Assembly: GCA_949987565.1 (NCBI GenBank)
Contig: OX465104.1
Coordinates: 510,501 to 574,500 of the forward strand
Reading direction: 5' to 3'
Length of the DNA stretch: 64,000 bases
Source: Luidia sarsii
Taxonomy: Eukaryota; Echinodermata; Asteroidea; Paxillosida; Luidiidae
The notes under the pieces: model-generated
What the model saw: the letters and a program-made list of their open reading frames with translations, nothing else
What the model was told of the DNA's origin: nothing
The model's database searches: none
In this document: piece after piece, positions 43,313 to 54,910 of the stretch
Position numbering within the stretch: position 1 is the stretch's first letter
Layout of the letters: each line of letters opens with the position of its first letter
Translations under genes and position numbers: made by a program

Positions 43313-43415
43313 TAGGCGGGAAGGCTACCATCCATAAGGGCTGGATAGTTCAGATGGTTAGAGAGCTTGTACGTCAAGTCAATAGCCGCGGGTTCAAGTC
43401 CCGGTCATATATCAA
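43313..43415 (+). mobile_element. tRNA-derived SINE-1 copy
   Basis: GCGGGAAGGCTACCATCCAT, GGGCTGGATAGTTCAGATGG, TTAGAGAGCTTGTACGTCAA, GCGGGTTCAAGTCCCGGTCA. A and B boxes are intact and 30-35 nt apart. Confidence 0.8.
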
Positions 43416-43419
43416 TGGA

Positions 43420-44400
43420 AAAAAGGGGAAACAACATTACCAAGTTTTGTTTACAGTTTTCTTGAAAAAATGTCTCTGTAAAAGGTAGTATAAGGGACAA
43501 ATATTTAACCGGTCATTGTAATTTAACTCTGAAACGAGGGGGCTGAATATAGGTGACACAAACAATGAAAATCCAGGCCAACGGAATTCTCAGGGCCACA
43601 GTTGAAGTCGAGATTTACACGAGCTGTACATTGTACTTAGGGAATGTTTATTGGTATAGGGCGAAGCATTTGCCTCTAACTATTAACCCAGTGACAGGTC
43701 TCAGTTTTGCAAAACAGTCCGTCGATAAATTCACCGATGGCTCGCCATAAATTCCCCCACGTGTTTATCACCGAGCTGGTGTTGACGGTGAAGAACGCGG
43801 CATTTACCCTGACCCGTGAAAGGGAAGCCTCCTACACACGCATTCAACACCCAGGTGTTTACGTGTAATAAACAAACGGCTATTGTTGCACAGCATCCCC
43901 TGAAACCCCTCTCGCCCTGATGATTTGTTTGATCAAAGCATGATTTGATATAGAAACAAGTTTAGGCGATGACAGATTTTTGTGTCAACAACGATTGTCT
44001 TGATCGTCACAGATTCCATAGACCCTCTCTTTAAGCTTAACTGTGACTTCCGCGTGCGATTTATTCTCTTTGCAGTGAGTCCTGACCAGTATAAATCAGC
44101 GTTTGGTTTCCCGCCAACTAAACAATGGCCCCTGTACTTTTAACGACTTGGCTTGAGTTCAAACTGAGGTCAGAGCGGTTCCGGTATTTTATGGTCACTT
44201 TGTGAACGTTCAGGATTTGTACCTAAGTGTGATCTATCTACAATGCGACATACAGACCAGGTTCTACGGTAGGACTATTCCACCCGTACTGACCCAGGCG
44301 TCTATTTTCAAATTATTTTGTTTTACGAGGTCCGTTCGCGATGTTTTTCTTTTCCTCTGTGTCAGGGCTTTCCTTCCCCTGACTGCTTGTGTTTGTCCTT
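43420..44400. other. Intergenic, no feature seen
   Basis: No exon or repeat that I can support. Confidence 0.3.
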
Positions 44401-44404
44401 GTCA

Positions 44405-44466
44405 CTTTGCCTTTGAGAAAGGTCTCCTGCTAAGATCGAAACGTCAGGCACGCTAACTTTTGAGAT
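44405..44466 (-). repeat. Repeat family B half copy
   Basis: TGCCTTTGAGAAAGGTCTCC, TGCTAAGATCGAAACGTCAG, GCACGCTAACTTTTGAGAT. Confidence 0.85.
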
Positions 44467-44469
44467 TCT

Positions 44470-45330
44470 CCTCCTCTCCTTCACTGGCCTTGTTGCAAAG
44501 TGTTTTCAACTCATACAAGTCCCCCCTGACCACATCCATAAATCTCCCTTTGTCAGTCAAGGGCCCACCACCACCGATGACGTCACAGATCGTGCCACCC
44601 CGGAGAAAAAAACACCCCCGCTGCATCTGCGTAGGAAACAACCGGAGTTTTTTTCTCTTCAAGGCTGATGTGCAGAGCGTCGCTGGTACCCGCCCTAAAC
44701 AGCACGTTAAAGGTTGACACCGGGTACCAGCGTATCCATCGCCACCTTCGATCCGCTCAGATAACACAGCGCAGCGCTCGCTCTTGGCTTTCCCTCAGTC
44801 CTCTCTTTCTGGCGCAATTTGTAAATATTGGCATTCTAACCCCTCGTGTCATTCATCCGCTGCTTGACAGGTTGTTGTTCACGAGGCCAACACCGAAAGT
44901 AACCCCCCCCCCCACTTTTCCACGAATTAATGCTGAGACGGGCGTTTTCTCCACCCACCTTCCCCTCCTCCCATGACTGTTCTCTCTCTCTTGACCTGTG
45001 CTGAGCAGTTGCAGTCAACATGGACCAATGCGAGAGGGAGGGACACATGTTCTGGTCGTCATTCATGCCAGAACCACATGTGTTGGCCAACGAACTTTCG
45101 AAAAGAATCCAGTTCGGGCCGTGGTGTTGGTTATGTCATGGTTAAGAGTCGTCATAACATGATCTATACGATAGATGACACTTCATACGGTCACAGTTGA
45201 TCCATGGTTGATCCCACCGATCCCAAAATCCGTTCAGATGATGCCAGGTTGCGTTCGTTAGTAAGGGTGTTTGTTTGTTTGTTTGTTGTTTTTTAAATCG
45301 ATCATGGATTCCCTTTTGCAAACCATCCTC
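44470..45330. other. Intergenic, no feature seen
   Basis: Nothing supported; (GTTT)n short tract at 45268-45285. Confidence 0.3.
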
Positions 45331-45332
45331 GC

Positions 45333-45746
45333 CTTAAGACCGCCGCACACGAGAGCTATCTGCTGAGCAAAAAGTCTCTCGAGGTCGTTAGCTCAGCACG
45401 TAGCTCACCGTGTGCGCTGAACTTTTAGTGAGATTTCTGCCTTAAGAGGCCGTGAGACCAATATCTATCCTGTTTGGTTTTTTTTTCGCCTCGCGTGGAT
45501 GAAAACTCATCGTGTGCGGCGACTTGAGCTACGTGCTGAGCAAAAAAACATAGCAACTGGCCAATGAAAGCGCACGCTCTATTCACGTGGTTGCCAAAAT
45601 CAAACAGGATAGATATTGGTCTCACGGCCTCTTGAGGCAGAAATCTCACCAAAAGTTCAGCGCACACGGTGAGCTACGTGCTGAGCTAACGACCTCGAGA
45701 GACTTTTTGCTCAGCAGATAGCTCTCGTGTGCGGCGGCCTTCAGGC
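45333..45746. mobile_element. Fold-back element with ~138-bp inverted arms
   Basis: The left arm (from GCCTTAAGACCGCCGCACAC through GTCTCTCGAGGTCGTTAGCT and CAATATCTATCCTGTTTG) is matched in inverse by the right arm (CAAACAGGATAGATATTGG ... GTGTGCGGCGGCCTTCAGGC). There are only a few mismatches; the spacer is about 125 bp. Within the spacer, GAGCTACGTGCTGAGCAAAA repeats part of the arm. No coding capacity. Superfamily and target duplication unknown. Confidence 0.9.
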
Positions 45747-45794
45747 TCACAGCTTCAGGCCACATTATCTTGCGCAACTTTTTTCTCCAGTATT

Positions 45795-45915
45795 GTTGCA
45801 ACATGCTTACTGACTTTGAAATGACTCACGATCGGGGTAGGTAGGACTTTCCAGGAATGCCTTTCGGAAAGGTCCTACCAGGATCGAAATGCCAGGTTTG
45901 TCTGGAGTTTTAAGA
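45795..45915. repeat. Repeat family B, decayed fold-back copy
   Basis: AACATGCTTACTGACTTTGA, GGTAGGACTTTCCAGGAAT, GCCTTTCGGAAAGGTCCTAC, CAGGATCGAAATGCCAGG. Confidence 0.65.
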
Positions 45916-46304
45916 TCAATTCCTCTTAATACGTAAACACGGGTACTAGAGCAAAACCTGTTGGCCACGCCCTCGATTGAAGCATGTGACACTGTGGAGA
46001 TAGGGTTCGATTCTTTGGTAGGCCTATTTGAGACGAGGCCTGAGCTTGAGCTGAGGTTTATGACAGAGCCCAGTGTATCCCTTCCTGTGCCTTATTGCAC
46101 TCGTTATTATTGCGAAGTGCATTGCGGGGTAGGCCTATACATAATTACCGTCACCTTCGCTGTGAAAAATTAACTTATACCAAAATTTTCCTTATACCAA
46201 AAGGAATCGCGTACAGCACATGATTGAACCTTTCTCTTGGCTCTTTGTTCCGTGTCGTCCCTTTGAGTTAGAGAGATGTACATGGAGCTATAGCACATAA
46301 GACA

Positions 46305-46352
46305 TCTAGGGGCCTGACGTTTCGATCCTAGAAGAAGCTTTCCCAGACACAG
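46305..46352 (+). repeat. Repeat family B half copy
   Basis: CTAGGGGCCTGACGTTTCGA, TCCTAGAAGAAGCTTTCCCA: core with a changed pyrimidine part. Confidence 0.7.
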
Positions 46353-46439
46353 ATTTGTGCATGTCGAACTCCGCACCTCCGCAGTTGCAAAAACGGAAGG
46401 TGTACTTTTCCATAAACGGACGGAATAAATCCTTCGACC

Positions 46440-46514
46440 AAGATCGGCTTTACCTGTCTTTCTTTCTTTCTTTCTTTCTTTCTTGCTTTCTTTCTTACTT
46501 TCTTACTTTCTTTC
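46440..46514. repeat. (CTTT)n microsatellite
   Basis: About 18 TTTC units with a few substitutions. Confidence 0.95.
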
Positions 46515-46972
46515 ACTTGGGGTTATTTCACGAGGTTTGTTTTAAGGAGGTCTCCCAAACGGATGTTTTCCTGCACCTCGGTGAGGTTTTTGGTAGGGAG
46601 ATCTGGCCGGGGGCGGATAGCTAAGGGATTTGTAGGGGATAATCGGCTCCGGGGTTCGGCTGACAGACAGGTGTATTTGAGATGCCGGTGGATTGGGCTG
46701 GCGTCACATCCGGCGCTTGTTGCTTGGTGGGGGCGCGGTACCCGCAGGTTAGCACGTCCTTTACGCTGTGCCACCAGCGATTCCCATCCTCAAATGATTC
46801 GTCAATTTCAATCTGATAACCGCCAGGGAATCTCAGTTGTTGAGAACTCTTCAAGTATTCCTTGATATAGTTTTATAGAATATGTTTTTTCGTCTGTTGA
46901 GGATGTAATTCATTAAGGATTTGCCCCATCCATTTTGTGCTGTGTTTTACTTGATTACTTGGTTATGTCAGT

Positions 46973-47095
46973 CGGGCCGTGTCCGAAACGGCCTTCCAGA
47001 GCTACGGCTAGGGCTATTGCCCTTCGCATATCCGTGTATTTCCAATAGGGGGAAGACCTAGACCTAACTCTAGACGCCCGTTTCGGACACGGCCT
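46973..47095. mobile_element. Short MITE-like element
   Basis: GGCCGTGTCCGAAACGGCCT at the left pairs with CGTTTCGGACACGGCC at the right; about 120 bp, non-coding interior. A related end (GGGACACGGCC) occurs at 54635. Confidence 0.7.
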
Positions 47096-47111
47096 CACTG
47101 GGAATGTAACG

Positions 47112-47150
47112 TGGGCCTGGCGTTTCGATCTTAGCACGACCTTTCTCATA
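47112..47150 (+). repeat. Repeat family B fragment
   Basis: GGGCCTGGCGTTTCGATCTT, AGCACGACCTTTCTCA. Confidence 0.75.
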
Positions 47151-47159
47151 CTAGGCTGA

Positions 47160-48250
47160 ATGACAAATTCAGTGTGATTCAGAATGTATTTCAATGCAGT
47201 TTTGCGCTGCCCGACTTTGTGACACCTTTGTGTATGTTAATCATCGCCCCAAACGCCAACCGATGGCGAGTTTGAGGAAACAGATACATATTTTGATACT
47301 TGCCGTTTGTAATTGGGTTCTAAATATTGAGAGGTTTCATGGCGTACGAATACATTTGGTTGTATGGCGTACCATTGAGAGCTAAACTTATCCGTGCCAC
47401 AAAAAAACAACCCGTGTGCTGCAAAACCTCGTTGTTATCTCAGAGTTTGTTTACATGTAATATTTTGTATTGTGATGTGATGTGTTACTTGCGGTACATT
47501 GAACTTCTTCCTTATGGAAAGATCTTTATAATGCTGGTATTGAAGCACGTGCAGGAAGGAGGCACTGCGTATGTTTCATTGCATCATTCTACATGTATAC
47601 CAAACCCCATTCTTGTCTTACCAACACCTCAATCATGCAGAACACAGTCATTCATCTGAGGAGGTCCTATACAGAAATTTCGCTTTTCACGCCGAGCTGT
47701 GGAGTTAAAGGGCGTGCTATTTTTATATCTCTCTTTGTGCAACATGTGAAGGTTAGTGCATCTCCTTTGTAAATTTCCACAATCGGTTCTGCTGGCGGTG
47801 TGCGAGCGTGGTACCTTTAAAAGTAAATTCATTTCACACGTGGCTGCTTTTCAAAGGTTCGCATGTGGTGAGCGAATTCCCCAGCAAAGCTCTTCAGCTA
47901 CCTCCCTCTCCCACTCCCCCAAAGTTCATCCAGGGATCGTTTAGATTATGTACACATGTCGTGATGTCTGTTTAGCGCACCAGTCAAATCAATCGTCTTC
48001 TAGCTCTTGTGGTTCAGGCGAATGTGGCGTTACTTGGCGATTTGATAGGAAGACTGATCCCTTGGACGGGTCGTGAAAACCGCAACTAGCTCCCCGCACG
48101 TAGACACGCAAAGAAAGAGGGATAGTCCATATGTGCGTAACCGTTCGTGAAGCGCCTGCAATCCAAATTTTGCCAAAATTCGAGACAGAGTTGGCTCTCT
48201 GACAAGTGGCATTGTAATCATTTTGATGTCGAAAAGTAAAACTAGAATGT
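47160..48250. other. Intergenic, no feature seen
   Basis: No supported exon. A SINE-2-like body word (GTTTTGCGCTGCCCGAC) occurs near 47199. A family B scrap lies at 48263-48297 (TTGAGGAAGGTCCTGCGTGG). Confidence 0.3.
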
Positions 48251-48515
48251 TGCAGATTCTACTTTTGAGGAAGGTCCTGCGTGGATCGGAACGTCGATGT
48301 ATCAAAAAGTGATTGATAATGATTGTGTCCGAACTCCGAACCACCACAATCTGAACCAATTGCGGTCAAAGTTCTGAAACATGTTGAAAGGATACAATGA
48401 CAGGGTCATCCGTGGTAATGGCGTATAAAACTATATTACCCGGTAACGTGTGGGTCCATTTCACCAAGCCTAGCAACTGCTTTGATCGCAACTATAGGCC
48501 TATATAATTATTCTC

Positions 48516-49122
48516 CTGATGACGGCCAGAGCATACTGGTCGAAACGTCGAGTTACCACTCAGGTTCTTTTCAGAACCACACCTCTTCCTAGACCTTATA
48601 CATGGTGTCACCGCAAACCCTCCTATAGAGTTACCACTCAGGTTCTTTTCAGAACCATACCTCTTCTTTAAGAGACCTTATACATGGTGTCACCGCAAAC
48701 CCTCCTATAGAGTTATCACTCAGGTTCTTTTCAGAACCACACCTCTTCCTTTAAGAGACCTTATACATGGTGTCACCGCAAACCCTCCTATAGAGTTATC
48801 ACTCAGGTTCTTTTCAGAACCACACCTCTTCTTTAAGAGACCTGATACATGGTGTCACCGCAAACCCTCCTATAGAGTTATTACTCAGGTTCTTTTCAGA
48901 ACCAAACCTCTTCCTTTAAGAGACCTTATACATGGTGTCACCACAAACCCTCCTATAGAGTTATCACTCAGGTTCTTTTCAGAACCACACCTCTTCCTTT
49001 AAGAGACCTTATTCATGGTGTCACCGCAAACCCTCCTATAGAGTTATCACTCAGGTTCTTTTCAGAACCACACCTCTTCCTTTAAGAGACCTTATACATG
49101 GTGTCACCGCAAACCTTCCTGT
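48516..49122 (+). repeat. Repeat family A main array: centre plus seven 82-83 bp units
   Basis: Starts with the central segment (CTCCTGATGACGGCCAGAGC, ATACTGGTCGAAACGTCGAG). Seven head-to-tail units follow: 'GAGTTATCACTCA', hairpin 'GGTTCTTTTCAGAACC', 'ACACCTCTTC', 'TTTAAGAGACCTTATACATG', 'GTGTCACCGCAAACCCTCCT', 'ATA'. The hairpin is intact in all seven (starts 48563, 48641, 48723, 48806, 48888, 48971, 49054). It matches GGYYCTTHTHARRRCC, the established consensus of the replication-dependent histone mRNA 3' stem-loop, at every position. A second small hairpin (CTCTTCTTTAAGAG) follows in some units. No ORF. Confidence 0.95.
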
Positions 49123-49427
49123 ATTGATTCACCCACCATGCAAAGCCCTAAGTCTTATTTAGGCCTAGGTTGTATACCTTGTATACAACATTGGATGCAT
49201 GAACAGAATGTGATAACTTTTGATGTGATGTGACCACGCGGTGGAGCGCACGCGTGCGACTTTGCTTACCCGGTACTAAAATGGCGTCCATTGCGTACTT
49301 CATCCGGATGCGTGTGATCTCGCAAGAGTAGGCCTGCTATCTTGCACGCTTCGCGCGCTATAGGATCTTTGGTTGGGACTACCTCTTACGATTGGTCGGT
49401 CGTACTGTCACGTTTCGTTTCATCCCA

Positions 49428-50446
49428 TCCCATCCCTTCCCATCCCATTCACATCCCATTCCCATTCCATTCCATCCCTTCCCTTTCAATCCCATCCCAT
49501 CCCATCCCTTCCCATCCCATCCCATTCCCATTCCATTCCATCCCTTCCCTTTCAATCCCATCCCATCCCTTCCCATCCCATCCCATCCCATCCCATTCCA
49601 TCCCTTCCCTTTCAATCCCATCCCATCCCATCCCTTCCCTTCCCATTCCCATCCCATTCCATCCCTTCCCTTTCAATCCCATCCCATCCCATTCCTTCCC
49701 ATCCCATCCCATCCCTTCCCATCCCATCCCATCCCATTCCATCCCTTCCCTTTCAATCCCATCCCATCCCATCCCTTCCCTTCCCATTCCCATCCCATTC
49801 CATCCCTTCCCTTCCAATCCCATCCTATCCCATCCCATCCCATCCCATCCCATCTCATCCCATCCCATCCCATCCCATCCCATCCCATCTCATCCCATCC
49901 CATCCAATTCCATCTCATCCCATCCCATCCCATCCCATCTCATCCCATCCCATCCCATCCCATCCATCCCATCCCTTCCAATCCTATCCTATCCCATCCC
50001 ATCCCATCCCACCCCTTCCAATCCTATCCTATCCCATCCCATCCCTTCCAATCCTACCCCATCACATCCCATCCCATCCCATCCGATCCCATCCCATCCC
50101 ATCCCATCCCATCCCATCCCATCCATCCCATCCCTTCCAATCCTATCCCATCCCATCCCATCCCATCCCATCCTATCCCATCCATCCCATCCCTTCCAAT
50201 CCTATCCTATCCCATCCCACCCCACCCCTTCCAATCCTATCCTATCCCATCCCATCCCATCCCTTCCAATCCTATCCCATCCCATCCCATCCCACCCCTT
50301 CCAATCCTATCCCATCCCATCCCATCCCATCCCATCACATCCCATCCCATCCCATCCCATCCCATCCCTTCCAATCCCATCCCATCCCATCCCATCCCAT
50401 CCCTTCCAATCCTATCCCATCCCATCCCATCCCATCCCTTCCCATC
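49428..50446. repeat. (CCCAT)n satellite, ~1.0 kb
   Basis: CCCAT pentamers with CCCTTCC, CCAAT and CCTAT variants and repeated 60-70 bp higher-order blocks (e.g. CATTCCATCCCTTCCCTTTC). The minus strand is (ATGGG)n, with GGG runs every five bases. Open frames up to 416 codons in all three frames are repeat artefacts. Confidence 0.97.
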
Positions 50447-50551
50447 GCTCACCGATCACAGGTTTCTTGCATATCCCCATGATGGGGTACTTTCTTTCAC
50501 CACATTCTTTGAAAGCTGCAAATGGTATGGAATCTGTCCAAACAGATAGAA

Positions 50552-50660
50552 ACATGACTGGACCGGGATTTGAACCCTGGACCTCCGGCTAACCTAAGAG
50601 CTGCAATGCTCAGGTGGCACGAGCCGCCCACATGTTATCCAGAGGTCTCGGGTTCCAATC
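50552..50660 (-). mobile_element. tRNA-derived SINE-1 copy, minus strand
   Basis: On the minus strand: GCTCGTGCCACCTGAGCATT, AGGTTAGCCGGAGGTCCAGG, GTTCAAATCCCGGTCCAGTC. The B box is near intact; the A-box half is diverged. Confidence 0.65.
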
Positions 50661-50664
50661 AAGA

Positions 50665-51750
50665 TGATCGTTGCTCCTGAGATGAATTCTGCACGATTTG
50701 AAATTTCTCATCTCAGATTGCCTTTTTGTGTTTGTTTGCATGCCGTTTGTCAATTTGTTTACCCGTAACGAAAAACCTCTACAATCTATGACGGGGATTG
50801 CATGCATAGCTGCGATGCAAACGAATAGTCCTGCCATGTAATCAATGCGGTAACGAGAAGAATTGCTCGGTGTCTAATCGCTCTCTTCTCACGAACATCA
50901 AGATCCGACCCGTCCGGAGGGCCAAGAATGCTTGAGACCCTGAAACTGATGGATACAAATTGGCGAACAAACAACCCCTTATCTTCCCCTTCATGGGCGA
51001 TAACCCACTTGTGTCTTATCCGAAAGAATTTCACAGTCATTTGATGGGCTTGATTGTGTCTTGGTATAACAAATATCACCATGGTCTGTGATATCCTGAT
51101 CTATAAATGGCAACGCGTAAGGATCGATGTGGTAGTCCATTCCTTGTCCGAGTGACTTTCTTTTGTGTTTTCCGTTTCTTTTTCAATCCCTCTCGCTTCG
51201 TGATAGAACTCGGGAGATGTTTACGACTGGGCAGAACGAATCCATACCTAGGCCCTTGCTCACAGCCCTGACCAAAACACCTGATTGTTTTCGAGTCATT
51301 TTTAACTTGGGTTGAAAAAACATGGACACTTTCTGTTGACCAAGTCCAACCACAAGTGACGAAAACACGGCACTTTGTTTGCAGCCAACCCCCGCCACAC
51401 CAGGAGCGTGTAACACGTAGGCCTACACCGCTCTCACGTTTTCAACTTTCTGAGTTGCTTTAAGATGTTTTTGCGGTCTAGTTTTTTTTTCTTCCAAGAA
51501 ACACAGCTTTTGTTTAGGAGTGAATGTTCTTTCGATTTGTATGGGGTGGGGAGACCGAATTCCTTTCTCAATACCAAATTGCTTGGTGTTATTTTTTATT
51601 CAGGTTGAATGTTTGGGTCACGGTTGTGGGATCGCTTTGATAAACAGCATCAGTTGTAAATCGTAGGGTTCGGCTGTTTTCATAAGAAATGTACATTGTA
51701 TGTATATTATCCATGTTTTTACCAAAAGTACAAACCTGTGGCCACTAACA
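50665..51750. other. Intergenic, no feature seen
   Basis: No supported exon or repeat. Confidence 0.3.
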
Positions 51751-51753
51751 TTG

Positions 51754-53846
51754 CATTTCATTTCATCTCATTTCTTTTCATTTCATCTCATTTCATCTCA
51801 TTTCATCTCATTTCATTTTATTTCATCTCATTTTATTTCATCTCATTTCTTTTCATTTCATTTCATTTCATTTTATTTCATCTTATTTCATTTCATCCCA
51901 TTCCATCCCATCCCATCCCATCCTATCCCGTCCCATCCGATCATATCCCATCCCATCTCATCCCATCCTATCCTATCCCATCCCATCCCATCCCATCCCA
52001 TCCCATCCCATTCCATCTCTTCCCATCCCATCCCATCCCATCCCATCCCATCCCATCCCATCTCATCCCATCCCATCACATCACATCCCATCTCATCCCA
52101 TCCCATCCCATTCCATCTCTTCCCATCCCCTCCCATCCCATCTCATCCCATCTCATCCCATCCCATCCCATCCCATCCCATCCCATCCCATCCCATCCCA
52201 TCCCATCCCATCCCATCCCATCCCATCCCATCCCATCCCATCCCATCCCATCCCATCCCATCCCATCCCATCCCATCCCATCCCATCCCAACCCATCCCA
52301 TCCCATCCCATCCCATCTCATCCCATCCCATCACATCACATCCCATCCCATCCCATCCCATCCCATCCCATCCCATCCCATCCCATCCCATCTCATCCCA
52401 TCCCATCCCATCCCATCCCATCCCATCCCATCCCATCCCATTCCATCTCATCCCATCCCATCCCATCCCATCCCATACCATCCCATCTCATCCCATACCA
52501 TCCCATCCCATCTCATCCCATACCATCCCATCCCATCTCATCCAATCCCATCCCATCCCATCCCATCCCATCCCATCCCATCTCATCCCATCCCATCCCA
52601 TCCCATCTCATCCCATCCCATCCCATCCCATCTCATCCAATCCCATCCCATCCCATCCCATCCCATCCCATCCCATCTCATCCCATCCCATCCCATCTCA
52701 TCCCATCCCATCCCATCCCATCCCATCCCATCCCATCCCATCCCATCCCATCCCATCCCATCCCATTCCATCTCATCCCATCCCATCCCATCCCATCCCA
52801 TCCCATCCCATCCCATCTCATCCCATACCATCCCATCCCATCTCATCCCATACCATCCCATCTCATCCAATCCCATCCCATCCCATCCCATCCCATCCCA
52901 TCCCATCCCATCCCATCCCATCCCATCCCATCCCATCCCATCCCATCTCATCCCATCCCATCCCATCCCATCTCATCCAATCCCATCCCATCCCATCCCA
53001 TCCCATCCCATCCCATCCCATCCCATCTCATCCCATACCATCCCATCCCATCTCACCCCATCCCATCCCATCCCATCCCATCCCATCCCATCCCATCCCA
53101 TTCCATCTCATCCCATCCCATCCCATCCCATCCCATCCCATCTCATCCCATACCATCCCATCCCATCTCATCCCATACCATCCCATCCCATCCCATCCCA
53201 TCCCATCCCATCCCATCCCATCCCATCCCATCCCATTCCATCTCATCCCATCCCATCCCATCCCATCCCATCCCATCCCATCTCATCCCATACCATCCCA
53301 TCCCATCTCATCCCATACCATCCCATCCCATCTCATCCAATCCCATCCCATCCCATCCCATCCCATCCCATCCCATCCCATCCCATCTCATCCCATCCCA
53401 TCCCATCCCATCTCATCCAATCCCATCCCATCCCATCCCATCCCATCCCATCCCATCCCATCCCATCCCATCTCATCCCATACCATCCCATCCCATCTCA
53501 TCCCATCCCATCCCATCCCATCCCATCCCATCCCATCCCATCCCATTCCATCTCATCCCATCCCATCCCATCCCATCCCATCCCATCCCATCCCATCCCA
53601 TCCCATCCCATCTCATCCCATACCATCCCATCCCATCTCATCCCATACCATCCCATCCCATCTCATCCAATCCCATCCCATCCCATCCCATCCCATCCCA
53701 TCCCATCCCATCCCATCTCATCCCATCCCATCCCATCCCATCTCATCCCATCCCATCCCATCCCATCTCATCCAATCCCATCCCATCCCATCCCATCCCA
53801 TCCCATCCCATCCCATCCCATCTCATCCCATCCCATCCCATCCCAC
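51754..53846. repeat. (TTTCATCTCA)n grading into a 2 kb (CCCAT)n satellite
   Basis: 51754-51895 is TTTCA/TCTCA decamers, like 15895-16180. From about 51896 the array becomes almost pure CCCAT pentamers, with regular CTCAT, CAAT, ACCAT and TTCCA variants. The variants define longer recurring blocks (for example CATCTCATCCCATACCATCC at about 52500, 52830, 53030, 53160 and 53290). Frames of 757-789 codons are stop-free only because the pentamer lacks stops. Confidence 0.98.
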
Positions 53847-53849
53847 CAA

Positions 53850-54545
53850 CGTTTCACTGCCAGTTTTTTCTTGTCCATTTCATCGCTTCAAAACCCAAAC
53901 CGAATTGCCCAGGTCCTGTCAACCTTGGACCATACGGTCTTTCATAATCACCGTCGCCCTTGCCAGTGATTGCGAGGGATTGCGCTGGTCAACTTGTGAA
54001 GAAAAAGTGACAATTGTGTTTGGCGTTTCAAGGTCACGCTGCAGCGGTGCGGTGCAGGGTCCGGCATAGGTTACCTTTCCCGCGTCAACAAGTTGTCATG
54101 TGACGAAAACAATTCCACATAAAGAGAGAGAAGAGAATGGAGCTGGTTCTTGGCCTTGGCCCAGCGGCTCTGTGTTCCTGTTTTCCCGTGTTGTTGTTTT
54201 TATTTGACGGAGTGATGCAGATCTAGGGTGTTTTCCAACAATGACCCAGAACAGAGTTGCGAAAACGTCGTGCTCGGAAAACCAAAACAAAAATTGGTCC
54301 TAGTTATTGTGTGCAGCGAAGCTCGAAGCCATTATTAGAGATTGCTTTCGCGTGATCTGACGCATAGTTTGACTGTGTTTTGTCCACTTTCGGGGACTTA
54401 TTGAATCGCGAATCTCTTTTTATAATGCGCTGGATTCTGCCCTTCGTCGATTCGTCCGAGGCTGACCTTTTTGGAACAATAGAGGGCGGCCTCGAACCTC
54501 GCCTGAGAAATAAAAATACGACAACATCGAGAGCTTCGGCTTGAT
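53850..54545. other. Intergenic, no feature seen
   Basis: Unique-looking sequence; no exon that I can support. Confidence 0.3.
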
Positions 54546-54547
54546 AG

Positions 54548-54655
54548 TACACACGAGTCTATGGAAGTCATAACAAGCGGCTGCAGCCAGTTCCCATAGG
54601 GTTGCGTGTTACTTCTAGCCGCAGCCAATATATTGGGACACGGCCTTGTTCTCAA
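54548..54655. repeat. Dispersed repeat, partner of 3030-3110
   Basis: CACACGAGTCTATGGAAGTC, GCGGCTGCAGCCAGTT, then TAGCCGCAGCCAAT and GGGACACGGCC. Shares order and words with 3030-3110. Confidence 0.6.
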
Positions 54656-54910
54656 CATTCAATGGTGATTTGTGTCGGTGAGAATGTAATTTGATGAGGG
54701 TTCTGCCTGTCCGAGACCAGAGTAGTTACCAATTGCATGTGTGATACTATGGCTTATTACCTTCTAAGAAAAAAAATACATCGGGTTGAGTTGCAAATCC
54801 TGACTGCATTACATTCTCATCGACCCAGGTCGCCCAACCATTCGGGCAGAACCCTCATTCAATTACATTCTCCCTGATGCAAATCGCCAGACAATTGGGC
54901 AGTGCACAGG

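Noticed and set aside
49342..54069. Frames of 369-789 codons reading Ser-His-Pro-Ile-Pro repeats, and Met-Gly-Trp-Asp repeats on the minus strand
   Set aside because: A pentanucleotide satellite with no stop in any frame gives such frames automatically; no initiation context, domain or splice evidence.
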